Origin: Epiperipatus broadwayi
Lineage: Eukaryota; Onychophora; Udeonychophora; Euonychophora; Peripatidae
DNA: 64,000 bases
Assembly (NCBI GenBank): GCA_028023455.1
Contig: JAQFVV010006274.1
Span: 1,676,001 to 1,740,000, forward strand
Reading direction: 5' to 3'
Below the pieces are notes generated by a model. The model made no database searches and was not told where the DNA came from. It saw only the letters and a list, made by a program, of their open reading frames with translations. The position numbers were made by a program, and so were the translations under genes. This document shows positions 13,281 to 25,846 of this stretch, one piece after another (the stretch's first letter is position 1; the number at the start of each line of letters is the position of its first letter).

Positions 13281-14934
13281 TGATTTTGAAATGTAAAAAC
13301 ACCATAATTATTTTTGGAATTTTTTAATTAATTAAACAAAATTTGTATCTATTAGAAATCCCCTAAGTAAAAACATGTATATAGATTCCAAGGGATTAGA
13401 GAGATAAAAATAAATTTCTCTTTTTAATCAAGGTGTTGTTATAATACCTCAGATGATTTTATAAAAAGGGCTGATAAAAAAATATCAGTCTGGATAATGA
13501 TTTTTGAAGAAAAAAGTATGTTGTTGGCTGTAGCAGAGAGTTGGCAGAAAAGCTACCATGAATTAATGTAGCTGAAGGCAGGAGCTGCTACTATTTTTCT
13601 TCACAGGAGTTTTGATTTACTTGAAGCTGGGTCACTTCTGAATCAATAGCCTGAAAAAAAAATGAGGACAAAATAGCTAGCAGAGTTATATAAAGCTCCT
13701 ATGAAGATCTAAGGACAGTCCAGTAGCTAGCTGCCTTATAGTTTCCTGCAGTTTTGATTCATGAAGGGTTACGACAGCTTGACAATTGCTTGGACTACAA
13801 AAAAAAAATCTCATGGTATGCCAACAAATTACCTGAATTATACTTTTTCCTGATAATGACAGTCACTAAAAACCAAACTCACCAAGAAAAATTTTCCAGC
13901 TTGCTGAAGAATTAATTACACGTATGCTGCGTCAGATAAAGGCAGAGAAACACAAATAAACGTATATACAGCTGGTGGTGAGTAGCGTTATATATATGAT
14001 AAGGACGTTTTAAACAATTTCCTTAGTAAAATGACATTTTTATAACTGATAGAAACATATAAAACGATATTAGTTTAAAATCGTTTATTAAAGAAAAAAA
14101 CTGTTTAAAGTTATATTTATAATTAAAAAAAAAAACTCCAAAGAAAGTTATAATTAATAGTCAAGAAAAAGATTTCCGAAAATCTTTTAGACTAAATAAA
14201 GCGAAAGACATTTTAAATCAATCAACAATCATCTGTCAAAAATTTAATAGTACTTGTTTCAAGGAAAAAAGTCTATTCAGCAAAGAGAATTAAATTGCGA
14301 GAATAATCTGTAATAAATTTATTGTGATAAATACTAATGTTATGTAGATAAATTAATATATCGCACATCTGTGCAAATTATATATATATGCGTTTCAGTA
14401 AACCTACTATGTAAAATGTATTTCATTTAACTGAAACTTTAATTATTTATCGTATTTTTATATAATTTAAGATTTTGATAATTACTTTGTAGCAAGTCAA
14501 ATAGGTTATTTCACGCACACACATGAATATGTGCGTATGTTGTCAATTATAACACATGTAAATTAATGAAACAATTTTAATTTTGAATAGTAATTATGTA
14601 AATTAGAATGTAATAATTATTTTATGTTTAATTGAAATGTATTCCTTGTATATTATAAAACGCACGTCTGTGTACGAATATATATGTGCGTTTGTAGAAA
14701 TTGAGAAATATTGTAAAACAATGTAATAACTTTAGTTGTGTATATAATTTTGTATACCATTCAAAATCGGAACCCTTAACCTATAAGACCTTAAATGTCT
14801 CATTACTTATATACTTCTTGTAAATTGTTAATATTTCAAATATTTAATTTTGACTGGGAATGAGTTGCCATCACCCAGTTTTAAATCTTAATTTCTCATT
14901 TAATTCCATTACCCACCTACCCCATCCCGTTACA
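13280..14934. repeat. Direct repeat 2 of the composite element
   Basis: This is the second copy of the 10441-12109 unit. It carries the better-preserved right terminus (ACCCCATCCCGTTACA) that pairs with the left end at 9579. It begins at the same CTGATTTTGA word at which the homology of the 44-kb left-arm copy ends. Confidence 0.85.
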
Positions 14935-15565
14935 ATATAGATGCCCTGTAGGTTCAGTTTAACTTTGGCTAATATGTTCCTCATGATTTAGCAAGCTGCA
15001 AGTTCACTAGGATTTGGGCATATTAATGTAGGCATAGATATGATCATCACAGATAGTCTTATTAAATATGTATAGTCAGATATGTAACTGACAATCTCAT
15101 AACTTATAATGCCTGCAAGCATAATGTTCCATGTACTGAATATATAATTTTTGTGTTTTATTTATGATTTATTTTATTTTAGTAATTAAATTATTTAAAA
15201 TATCTCGTTTTTATTCTTTATTGTTCATAAACCAATTCACGTCCAACTCTACACTGATTTATTTGTACATCATTTTACATATATGTATATCAATCTATTA
15301 GACCTAGTTATTGATTAATATATTATAAATTTACTTAGTCATTATGTCAATTTCCAAGTCTTTTGCTAGGCCCTGTGTTACTGCCGGCCCGTGATTAAAT
15401 TGAAACTGATGTGTAACTTAAGAAATGTCATTCATAGGGCATTAAATCATGGAGTAAGAGTGAGCAGATTGAATGTTGGTCGAACTCTCGGTCTTACCAC
15501 CTCAATTCGGTCAGCTTTAGTGTGTTTTACCTATGCTCTGGATTTTGTTGCATGAATGTACAAAT
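14935..15565 (+). repeat. Dispersed repeat copy A, right part
   Basis: This resumes the collinearity with copy B after the insertion. Shared landmarks are CATATTAATGTAGGCATA near 15019 (CATATTAATATAGGCATA in B near 22108), CATAGGGCATTA near 15435, TTGGTCGAACTC near 15477 and GATTTTGTTGCATG near 15542 (near 22652 in B). TTGGTCGAACTC is loosely B-box-like, so a tRNA-related tail is possible but unproven. Confidence 0.7.
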
Positions 15566-18500
15566 TTTACCATTACAATATATGAATAAATCAAAGTATA
15601 TACATATATTCTTTTTGTTTTTTAATAAATATATAATGTTATTGTGTAAAAATAATCGCTAATTTTTAGTAAACTACACAAAAGATGACCCTTTTTGTAA
15701 ATTCAAAAATCTTCTCAAAGTAGGTTAGAAAGTGCACATGAAACAGAATAACAATGCTGACTTTAAAAAATATTGATTTCTTCTTCAGATTTTTTTAAAG
15801 TAGTGTAACAATATTACATTTATTTCATTTCATAATATCATTTAATTGTAGAAACTGGGAAAATAATGTTAAAACTTGTGTAGAAAAGTGATTTAAAGCA
15901 ACCAACTACTAGCACCATCTTCTAACAAGTAACCACAATTGAAAACATGGGTATGCATTGAAAAGTTGATAGCCACAATTTAGTGCACTTATATGTATGA
16001 TATATACATGATATGGGAATAATACAAATATAACTATTTAATTGTAGTTGGTGCCAGGTTTGGTTATGATAGCTATCTAAAGTGCATTATTACTAATATT
16101 TTTAATAATAGGAATGAAGGTAATGATAAGAATTGCTATCTATCTAGGCAGATTACCATGATTGAAGATTTATATTTATTTGTTTAGTGCTTGTTTTTAC
16201 TATTTACCTTTATTAAATATGAAGGCTCATGTTGTCAGTTGGATATATAGATATTTTTCACTCTTTGATTAAGCTAATATGATTTATTCCCTTCCATTTT
16301 CGAGATATGATCAACTAACTTGATAAATCATAGATTTTAGATGCTAAAATATATTATATAGATGATATAGTTTAATAAACTATATTACTATAATAAAAAA
16401 TCCATTGAGATAAAAATCTAGATTAACAACACACATATTTAACTACTGCAGATATTCTTAGTAATTCACCAAAATTTGATTATTGCTTTTACATAATATT
16501 TATAATCATTCAGTAAAGAATTCTTAAAGTTTAACAAAATTAATAAATTATTATTGAATGTAAATGTTTAATTTTTTAAGAATTAAAAGCAAATTGTTTC
16601 AATTTCTCTTAAGATAATTCTTAATAATACACTTCTGAAAGTTAAAAAAAAAAAGTATAAAATAACAGTGAATGAAATAACTTAAATTCATAAACATTTT
16701 TTTTTCCAGATTTTTTTTTGATAGTATTGTTAAAATTAGTTTTATTTTCTACTTTCAATCTTTATTTTTTTTTTTTTTTCATTTTAGACATAATTCAGTA
16801 AGTGAAACTAGTCTCAAAAATAAAATATCAATTTTGCAGATAAGCAATGGCCAAACTTTTAGATGTTCAGGGTATGTACCTGGGGGCATCTATATTTTTC
16901 AGGGCTTGAAACTGGAAAGAAACCAGAAAAAAAACCTTATCTTTGCCGGAACGAAAACCAGAACAGAAAAATAATGTTCAATGTCCTGGGATTTTTGGAA
17001 TGTACTTACGAATTTTTTTTTTTTTTGTAAAGGCTTTTTAGATACTCACAAATATTGGTGACACTTTTAGAAGATAAGAAGTGATTTTTTTTTCTACAAG
17101 ATATGAATTATCGAAGACATTTTATTATGACTACTATTAAATTACCTCAGCTTTCTCTAGTATTACAATTTGTCTACATAGTTTTATAAAATATTTTTGA
17201 AATAATTATTAAATTACTATAAGAAGTGTTTTAAAAAGTTTACTAATTCTTTGTTTTGAAACCAGTTCATTAATATCCTTGTTTCTCCAGAACAAGTTAT
17301 TTTCATTTCCTCTCAAGAAAACTGAAATTAAATATTTCTAAGAATTTTAGCTCTAGCATTACACAAAAATAATTTAATTCTTCTCAGCTTCTTCCAACCT
17401 GGATTCATTGTTGAGATCGACAATAACAACAAGTGTTATTTTAAATTTAACCATTTTTAAATTAGAATAATTTTGAATTGTTCATTTTTTTATATTTATT
17501 ATTTTTTGTATTCAAATTAGCTCTGAATTTATCACTTTTGTCAATGTTCTTGTCAAATTCGTAGTCGACTTCCAGAGATCTTGCAGCTGGTCGACATCTT
17601 GGCCACTCTTTCTCTAAGCTATGAAAATGTTTAGGAATGAATAAATAATAATTGTTATAAAATTTAATATGTTTAATGTGTATCTTTCTTTGGCATAACT
17701 TTAAATAATCAAAACTCTTTAAAAAATTAAAATTGAATTTATAATTTTGTTATCTATTGTCAAAGGTTTGTTTAACTTCTTTAGATTTTGATATTAATGA
17801 AGTTTTACTTAACTAATTTAAAAATTCAATAAAATTGAAATGCAAGTGGCATTATAGTTTTATTTCAGTGCAATATTTTTGTCAGATAAATAATTTAAAT
17901 AAATATATATGTGACATCAAATGAAAAACACCATGTCAAATACTTTCTTTTATTTGAAAATAAGACAGAATGTCGAACAAAAAACAATATCTTCCTTTTG
18001 GTTGTCAAAAAATTATACTAAATGGATAATGGTATAGCAGAACAGAATGAATGTTTTTGTTCACAGCTTTAATTTGCTCTCTAACCACTATTTAAGATTT
18101 TTTTTTCAATTTTTCATTCATTTTATAGGATGTGATGAGATATGATGCATTGTGACTTCTCCTTAAATGGGGTCAGGAATCTCTCAGCAACTATGCCCAG
18201 AGAAACCTGTTAGCCACTTTACCTTTCCATTTCCCACCCTAAGTTTTCCCATAATCTGCTCCATCCCATTTCCACAACATAATCTTTGTCAACTCTATGG
18301 CCTTTACATCTAAATCCCCTTTATCTTTTCCCAAACCCAGCATAAAAACCAATAACCCACTTTCTGTATAATCAAGTTTTTCATATTTATTCTTCCATAA
18401 CTTCATTATTTGTACCCTTTCTGCTTTCAAAAACTGCACCAAATAATGCTGCCATCTTTACATTTTTTTAGAACTAATGAATCAATAATATTTAAATATA

Positions 18501-19600
18501 ATGCTATTACAATAATACAAATAGTTGTTTTTGAAAGCATTGATTGGTAGAGTTGTTTTCTGCAGAAGAGCTCCTATCATTGATTTTGACAGTTCTATTC
18601 CTTCATTTTGATTTTAAAAATGAAAACATATTTTCTATAGTTTTTTTTTTTACATATTTATCTTATTTTCACAAAATATTTGTGGAATATTAATTACTTT
18701 ACAAGAATAATTCAGATTTTATTAGAAAATATTTACTTTTACAAGACAAAACTGAGAAAGAAATCAATGATGTATGTCTTCAATTTGTCATTGGATAACA
18801 AAAATGCATTTTTTGTTTATTGCTATAGATTATTTTTATCAGTTATAAATAGAAATTTATTTTCAAAAAACTTTAATTTATTTTAATAGTCTGACACATT
18901 ATTAATTTGGGTTTTAGAAACTAAACTAAAACAAATATAATTTTAAGATAGATATATTTTTACTGCTGATTCTGTAATTCACCAGTCAAAAGTTAGAAGT
19001 TTATTTTATTCTGTCTATAGGAACTTTTAAAGTTAAATAATGCAGTAAAAGGTAATATAACTTCAATTTTTAAACATATGTAATTATTATGATATTAAAA
19101 ATTATATATACTGCACTGTTTCTATATACTCCAATATTTTGAGAGTAGTCTTGGAGTTTTATTTTGAATTATAATATGTGGGTTGTATTTAAAACTAATG
19201 ATTATGTTGTACTTTATATGTACAATATTTTAATAAATAATCGTTAATTTTTCCATTTTTTAAAAATAGTATTCCATTCCTTTGTTTTTATAAACCTTTT
19301 ATTTACTCTGCTGTCATGAGAACATCAAGAAGTCAATGAATTTGTGAGGGAAAATGGTTTATTTTGAGATCACTGTAGTTGATGTGATTACTACTTTAAC
19401 CTCTAGTGAGTTATTTCCTCATAAGTATAGATACCAAAATTATGCATTGAGTAAAATGAATCAGCACTAAGTGCCATCATATTTTAACAGGAAACCCGGG
19501 TATTAATTATAATGTTAGTCTATAAAATAGATGTTTAAAAAATGTATACGTGGGCCACATGTGAAACAGTCAGTTTCATCCATTTGCCTGTTTCACTTAT
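15566..19600. other. AT-rich intergenic sequence
   Basis: No gene is visible. Homopolymer T runs occur at 16680-16790 and 17009-17026. The only recognisable repeat is the fragment at 18131-18230. The frame at 18680-18886 has no motif. Confidence 0.5.
18131..18230. repeat. Fragment related to the 58.2-59.2 kb TIR element
   Basis: GATGTGATGAGATATGATGC, then GACTTCTCCTTAAA, GAATCTCTCAGCAA and AACCTGTTAGCCACTTTA recur in the same order at 58563-58645, inside the 58229-59191 element. No terminal repeat is found here, so it is a partial copy. The minus-strand frame at 18239-18442 runs beside it and is not a protein I recognise. Confidence 0.65.
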
Positions 19601-22600
19601 TTTACCCACACATCTATCCATATGCCAGGTTTAAACCCTCTCAGAATACCCATTTAAATAACCTCAAATTACTATATATGCAGAATCATGTTTATATATA
19701 TATATCTGAGCAGTATGTCTGTAGTTTAATAGCATAGGTATAGATTACAGATATGTATCCATTTTATAAATATCTCTAATTTAAGAAATATTTTAGTTTA
19801 AATTATTGTTATGTTATTGGTATATATTACAGAGATATATTCATTTTATAAATATTTCTAGTTTAAGACATATTTTAGCTTAAATTATTTAGCCAATTTT
19901 ATTGCTGTATTATTGAAATCGCATGTGTATATTTCCTGTTATTCTGCAAGTATGGTTATAAAATTAGTTTATACTAATTATCAACAACTTTTATTTGTTA
20001 CTGGTAAACAAATGTTAAAGTAGGTCATGCATTGGTCCTAAAATAGCGTGAACTTGATTTTGTAAATATAAAATGTGAATAACAAAATTTGCAGGAAAAC
20101 AAAATCTAAATTACTTGTTATAATTAAAAATGTTTTTCTAAAATAAACAAATGGGTTTTTCTACTAGTATTAGCTAAATAAATAAATAATACTTCTATAT
20201 ATAATATAAATATAATATAAAATAACAATTCGTAAGAGTTGAAAGCGCTTGGAAATATTATTTGCTATTATTTTTATTTATATTAAACTCTATTAACAAT
20301 TGACATGAATTGTTATTTTATATTATAGTAGTAGCTATTAAATATGTTTTGCTAAAATAAATAAATGGACTTTTCAGCTACGGACCAGCTCGTAAAAATT
20401 ACCAGGTGGCCAGAGTTTAAAAAGTATAAATACTAAAAGTTTTGTTGCCAAGTATTCGATCATATATACAATAAGTGAGTTGTAAGCAGAACCTACGCCT
20501 GTTTTATCTTCAAAATGATTGAGTAGAATGGCAATAACTCACCCCTCTCCTTAGCCCGAGAATGGAAATACTTTCCTTTGGTCCAATAAAATATAATGCC
20601 GCACACCAGCGAAGCAGCCCATAGAAAATGTCTATTAACTTTAAATCATCATCAAAAGGGTCAACTTAATATCCTCTCAAGTGCTCCAGAATTAACTGCA
20701 ATGGAAACAACTGAATAGTAAATTTTCTCTCAGAGCTCTGTTTTTAAACTGTGACTTTCAATTCTTTCTTTTAAAAGCTAGCTATTTTTTAAATCTGCTG
20801 TCCCAAACACCTTTACTAAAATCTGCAAAGAAGACTATTAAATGCTAAATCTTGTCCGATTGTAAAACTTGAATTCTCTTTTAAAACATAAAACTCAAAT
20901 TGTCTTTTAAAATGTAAAACTAGTAATCTATTTTAAATGTATAATTTTCTGCAGTCTTTTTATGCCTATTTCTAAATCTATTCAATTTATTCTATGATTT
21001 TATCATTTTAATCTTATATGTATTTGATATGCCAAGTGACTCGAATCTGCAAGTATTTATAAATATAATTTTAGCTTATTGATCTGCGAAGATAATTTCA
21101 AATCTTCACTATAATAAATATTAAATAATTGAATTATTATTTTTCTTTCTCACTCGCTGTTTCGAAATCATATTATTATTTTACTGATTAATATTTGGGT
21201 ATTAATATTACAATAATCAGTTATCTAGTAAAAATTGTAGTTTGCTTAATTCTAGTTATGAATTATAACTATTTATATATGTAACTCGCATATCATAGGA
21301 ACTGGCCACAGAGATATTCTCAAAGCATATTTTAATGCTTTATTCGTAATTATCCCTCAAATATGCTTTGTCCTCCTTAGATTTATATATGTTGAGATGC
21401 AGGTGATACTATTAAACTAGGTTACTAATTAATTTAGTCCCTAAATAGTATATTTGAAATACTAAATTTGACAACTGGATTGTATAGATATGCAAATAGA
21501 TGCTATCTAATTTTAAGGCACAATAATATAACTTTACGTATTTGCGTTATATATATGTATAAGTTGTGTATGTGTCCTTACAAAGTACACAATGTACGAT
21601 TATCTGCTTGCTGCATGATTATTGATGAATTGCTGGCGGAGATCACTCTCATCCACTTTAGTTCGGGTAAAGCACACACTTTTAGAACTAGGGCACAAGG
21701 ACCTAGATGATTTATAATTAATGCTTATCCAACTCCCTGAACTACTAATGTTCCTATTCGTAGCAAGTTGAGCGGTTTTAGGGCAAACCGAGTCTTTGAG
21801 ACTGAAGCCTGTAAATAATGACCCATTCGCATCTTTGAGCTTTATTAATATTTTAATATGTGCCATAGAGTATATAGGTAAACCTATTATAAACCAGTTT
21901 TCTCTCCTTTTACATTAAATGCTTATCTAGCATTAGAGTATATCCTAATCTAGGTTAACACGATAACCTGCATATCTCAGCCTAATTACATGCTCGATTT
22001 AACTTTGTATAGATAGACACCATAGGAGCGTTATTATAGTTAGTTATATATCTTTGGCTATAAAGTTCTGTATGATTTAGCGGACTACATGAGAGCTAGA
22101 AATTTGGCATATTAATATAGGCATAAACTCCAACACTGCACTACATTTTATTCAACACTTGTAATGAGATATGTAACATTAATCTCATTATTTATATAAC
22201 ACCTGCGAGCGTAATATCTCACATTCCCATCACATAATTTTGTATATTTAATTTCAATATTTGTTATTGTTTTATTAAATTAATAATGTTTAAAATTATA
22301 ACTCGTTTTCATATTTTTATTGTCCGTGAGTTCATTTTATCCAACTCTAGATTTAATTGCACATACATCATTTTATCTATATGTAGGTCAATCATTGATT
22401 TATTAATTAATCACTTAGTCATATATGTATATATCTGACCAAATCAGTGTTAAATTAGTTAATTTACGAGTCTTTTGTTTACGCTAAGTGACTTCCGGAC
22501 TGAGGTTAAATTGAATGTCTGTGTAAGTTGAGAAGTGTCATCCATAGGGTATTAGATCATTGAGCAGAGGTAAAAGGATTGAACATTGGTCGAATTCTGG

Positions 22601-22690
22601 ATCCCAGTATCCGTACTCGATCAGCTTTAGTGTATTTTGCCTGTGTTTTAGATTTTGTTGCATGGAGGGACTATTCACACATGGGATAGT
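19600..22690 (+). repeat. Dispersed repeat copy B, uninterrupted
   Basis: This ~3.1-kb segment is collinear with copy A (7500-9578 plus 14935-15565). The point matching the insertion in A lies near 22010-22022 (TTTGTATAGATAGACACC against TATATAGATGCC in A), and no insertion is present here. The short frames at 21468-21866 and 22538-22814 occur on both strands and are not conserved in copy A, so I do not call proteins. A local 82-bp tandem duplication lies at 19737-19900. Confidence 0.7.
19737..19900. repeat. 82-bp-period tandem duplication
   Basis: GGTATAGATTACAGATATGT at 19737 and GGTATATATTACAGAGATAT at 19819 start two adjacent copies. Both continue through CATTTTATAAATAT and TTTTAGTTTAAATTATT-like words. 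Confidence 0.8.
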
Positions 22691-23583
22691 GAATATAGAA
22701 CTATGGCAGTTTAGTTGCCATAACACCTGTAGGCAGTATTTGACTACTGTCTACCAAATTGAATTTGAATATGAATCAAATATCTTTATGAAATTTTATA
22801 AACAAAATTTCTAGATTTTGCATAGAGCTTATGTAAGGATTTAAGTTACGGAGTTTTCCCGGTGACCATTATTTCTTCAGTAAGACATAAATTAAATTTT
22901 TCTGGAAAGAATATATTTATGAGTGTCAGGTAGTAACTGATCTCAAGCACCAATCTCACTAATGCAGTAAGAATTATACTTTTCCAAAACACTCTGACCT
23001 TACTTACACTATCTGTAATTTGGTGGCCGACCCTAACTAGCTTGTTCTCAGGGTTGGGAGGAAACTTATCAGATGAATGGAGGTATTACAGATATATCTG
23101 CATATTTGAATGATCTTTTTCCTTCTTTCTATATCTAATTTGATCGCGTATAATTTAAAATTTAACTGCTTTGAATTCCTTACCTTTGAACATTTATTAC
23201 ATTAATAATCGATCAAATTTCTTTATCAAACTTAAGATTCAAGTTTTAAACATTTACTATATGTGTCTATTTGTATATTTTTGCGAGGCATTTTGACAGT
23301 TAAAGAAATAGTCAAATATAAACGATAATGCTATTTATTAATGATCTATAAAGAATCTGTTTCAAAGTAAATATATAATTTTATTCTAATTAGTTTATTA
23401 AATCAAATATTCATAAGATAAAGAAAAATATATATATAATTCAGATATTAAAATCTAACATAAAAGAAAAAAAAATTTTTTTTTACTAAATATAATAGAT
23501 CACATGAACATTGAATAGGATAAAAAAATAATACAGTTATACGCTATGAATTAAATTAATATTTTAGCAGAGAATACATATTT
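22691..23583. other. AT-rich intergenic sequence
   Basis: I see no gene, RNA or transposon end in this stretch. Confidence 0.45.
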
Positions 23584-24422
23584 TGAGGGTAACGATAGGC
23601 AATTCTAAGTTTATTTAATGCACAGAAAGTTATAGTTACCTTTGGGAACCCAGGATTTCAATAAAGTTTGTTATGTAAATTTATGTCACTCTGCATTAAT
23701 GATCCAAAGTAAATCTATATTTTTTTATTGAAGAAAGAAATATATCTGCTATGGGCATATGTCTGGCATGTGCTTCCATTTTGTGGTATTAATTGGAACC
23801 TAAAGAATAATGACAATGTCGATTAATAAATCTTTTAATGGAAGCTTGCTTGGCACATTAGGTTCAAGTCTTTTCCTTTCCTCTTTAGGTTATTTTAAGC
23901 AACATATCTATAGGGTCCTTAGGGTTTTTGAATGGGCAGGTAGTAAACTGGAACAGCTATGTACTTGTAGCGTGGAGTGATCACCTTACATGTATGATTT
24001 TTATCCCAACATTACAAGCATTGACATTTTATAAGTTGTTGTCCTTAAATATATTTTCTATGTAAATGAGATAATTCAGAGAAGTTCAGGTTTTTATTTT
24101 AAAACCACGAGAGTACAGCAGTACAAATTAATATATCAAAAAAAAAATTAAGATAACTTTTTTTCTCAAAATGTCTCCTGCTCTGTATGGCTGTCTCTTT
24201 CTAATTAAAAAAAATTCTCTATTATATATTAGTCTCCCATAGCCAGTTTTTCAGCATTTCTATCTCTCTCTCTCTCTGGAATTTTAACATTTTTTAATTT
24301 TATTTTTTGGTATCTTTGTCTACAGTACATTGAGTTGCGGTTTCTTGGAATTTAAAGTGGTTAAGTAAAATAACAAAGAATTGCCTAGAGGTATATACTG
24401 CAAATTATTTTCGTTACCCTCA
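23584..24422. mobile_element. Candidate non-autonomous TIR element
   Basis: The left end begins TGAGGGTAACGA followed by TAGGCAATTCT. The right end, read on the other strand, begins TGAGGGTAACGA and after about 23 extra bases gives TAGGCAATTCTTTG. The order and orientation fit terminal inverted repeats with one indel. I could not settle the target duplication because the flanks are T-rich. No transposase is encoded in the ~840-bp interior. Confidence 0.5.
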
Positions 24423-24599
24423 TTAAAGTAAGATATGATAACACACAAAAAATGTACATTTGAAACAATTAATAATAAAAAAAATTATATATTTGCGTAT
24501 AGCTGTATTTCTCAATTTTTTTAATAACATATTTTTAAATATATTCTGAAACAAATAATTATATCCTTTTTTTTTCGTTTTTTAAAAAAAGTTTAAACT

Positions 24600-24746
24600 C
24601 TATCTCCCTTACATATATATATATACATCACTCCTCATATAAAGTCGGACATTGAAACCAATTTATTGGACTCATGCTTATCTAGGGCAGTAGGTAGATA
24701 CTATTTACTTCCCTTGTAACAGGGTTTGAACCTGTCTACTGTTACA
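24600..24746 (-). mobile_element. Putative 3' LTR start of a Ty3/gypsy-like element
   Basis: On the minus strand a purine-rich AACAGGGGGG tract (24750-24759) is followed after TATT by TGTAACAGTAGACAGG at 24746, the usual arrangement of a polypurine tract and an LTR beginning TG. A CCAATAAA word follows about 90 bases downstream, as expected of an LTR polyadenylation region. The far end of the LTR is not resolved. Position relative to the integrase remnant supports the call. Confidence 0.5.
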
Positions 24747-25600
24747 ATACCCCCCTGTTAGAAGACTTCAAAATGAGGTTGACTTATTTTGAGGGCTAAA
24801 ATAATAAATAAAATAAAAATTCATTATAGCACAGGCTTTAAAGCCCTAGCATTGTGTGACCATTTGATCTCCGATTGAATGTCTACCCAAAATGTGTTAT
24901 GTCCCTGGGCTATACAATAGCAAACAGGCTTTCATATAAATACAAAATCTTAAGGCAGATGAATTTCCCCTGGTCACTAATATATGATGTTTTCATCATT
25001 ACTTTGTCCCCTATTTAGAATATGTAATGTTTACCCACTGATCTTTTATTCCTATTTTGTTTGTCTTCTTTTCATAAGGGTCTGGCGAACTTGTGCTCTA
25101 TCAGCTTCTACATCTATTGGGGACTCTTTCACGCCTGGCAAATAGGTTTTTAGTAATTGAGGGACATGTTTTCCTAAATGCAGCCATATTCGGGCAAACC
25201 CGGTCTATTCATTGACCGACCAATTGATATAATTAAGGATCTGCGGAACTTGCTTGACCAACCTCGATGGTTCATTGGAAGATAAGTTCTAAACAGCTGA
25301 CCTAATTCTAACATGACCCTCTCACATCGGTTTGCCTGTGGATTACAGATGGATGTCAACACATGCTTGATTCCCTGTCATTGTACCCACCTGCACTATT
25401 CCCCTGACATAAATGAAATACCACGATCTGATAGTAGAGCTTTTGGTTTTCTCACTGTGGAGGTTATTTTCTAGCACCTTTATGGCATTTCTAGGGTTTG
25501 CCTGAGGTATCAGGTACATGGCTATGAATTTAGTAGTAATCATTTTATAGAGTAAACTATTGCTTTGTAATGGAAGTCAACAGTCAGAAAACCTTGTCTT
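24747..25600 (-). pseudogene. Ty3/gypsy-like retrotransposon integrase remnant
   Basis: Minus-strand fragments match in order the C-terminal half of a retrotransposon integrase, which inserts element cDNA into chromosomes. LTVDF (near 25577) corresponds to the first catalytic Asp region. MITTKFIAMYLIPQA and NAIKVLENN (25543 downward) match the core following it. CNPQANRCERVMLELGQLF with RTYL (25350 to about 25275) matches the HPQ-N-ERV...LRTY segment that carries the conserved Glu. Further downstream a VMMKTSYIS-like piece lies where the C-terminal tail domain is expected, just before the polypurine tract. The second catalytic Asp motif is lost, frames shift and stops interrupt it. Nothing convincing of reverse transcriptase or gag was found upstream, so this is a truncated 3' remnant. 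The clade within Ty3/gypsy is not determined. Confidence 0.68.
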
Positions 25601-25846
25601 TTCTACACTGCTATCTAGTATCTGTTGATCTTGATTTTGACATATTATAATTGAGGGAGGTATGTTTTAATAATATTTTAAAAAATGAATTATGAATTAT
25701 TGTAAAAACAAATGTTAAAGATGTTATTTGAAGAAAAAAAGTACAAAAATATTTTATAATTCATTTGTGCAGTACCCTTATACTTTAATTTTAAAATATA
25801 TATTTTCAAATCTTATTCTTGTCTCAGTGCATCTTTTACCTTAGCT

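Larger units (their letters stand above)
9579..14934. mobile_element. 5.36-kb composite element bounded by 23-bp inverted ends
   Basis: The left end begins TGTAACGGGATGGGGTGGGT at 9579. The right end finishes ACCCCATCCCGTTACA at 14934, and the two are inverted copies of each other over about 23 bp with one mismatch. ATAT lies directly outside both ends, a possible 4-bp target duplication but a weak one in AT-rich DNA. The insertion interrupts dispersed-repeat copy A; copy B (19.6-22.7 kb) continues across the equivalent point uninterrupted. Inside are a left arm (9579-10440), direct repeat 1 (10441-12109), a unique spacer and direct repeat 2 (13280-14934). No transposase or pol frame is visible. 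It could be a non-autonomous TIR transposon, or an LTR-type element, since TG...CA ends plus a 4-bp duplication also fit an LTR. Confidence 0.72.

Noticed and set aside
16903-17000. CAGGGCTTGAAACTGGAAAG and the following CCGGAACGAAAACC words, which resemble a hAT terminus
   Set aside because: No inverted partner and no 8-bp flank match could be found within several kilobases on either side.
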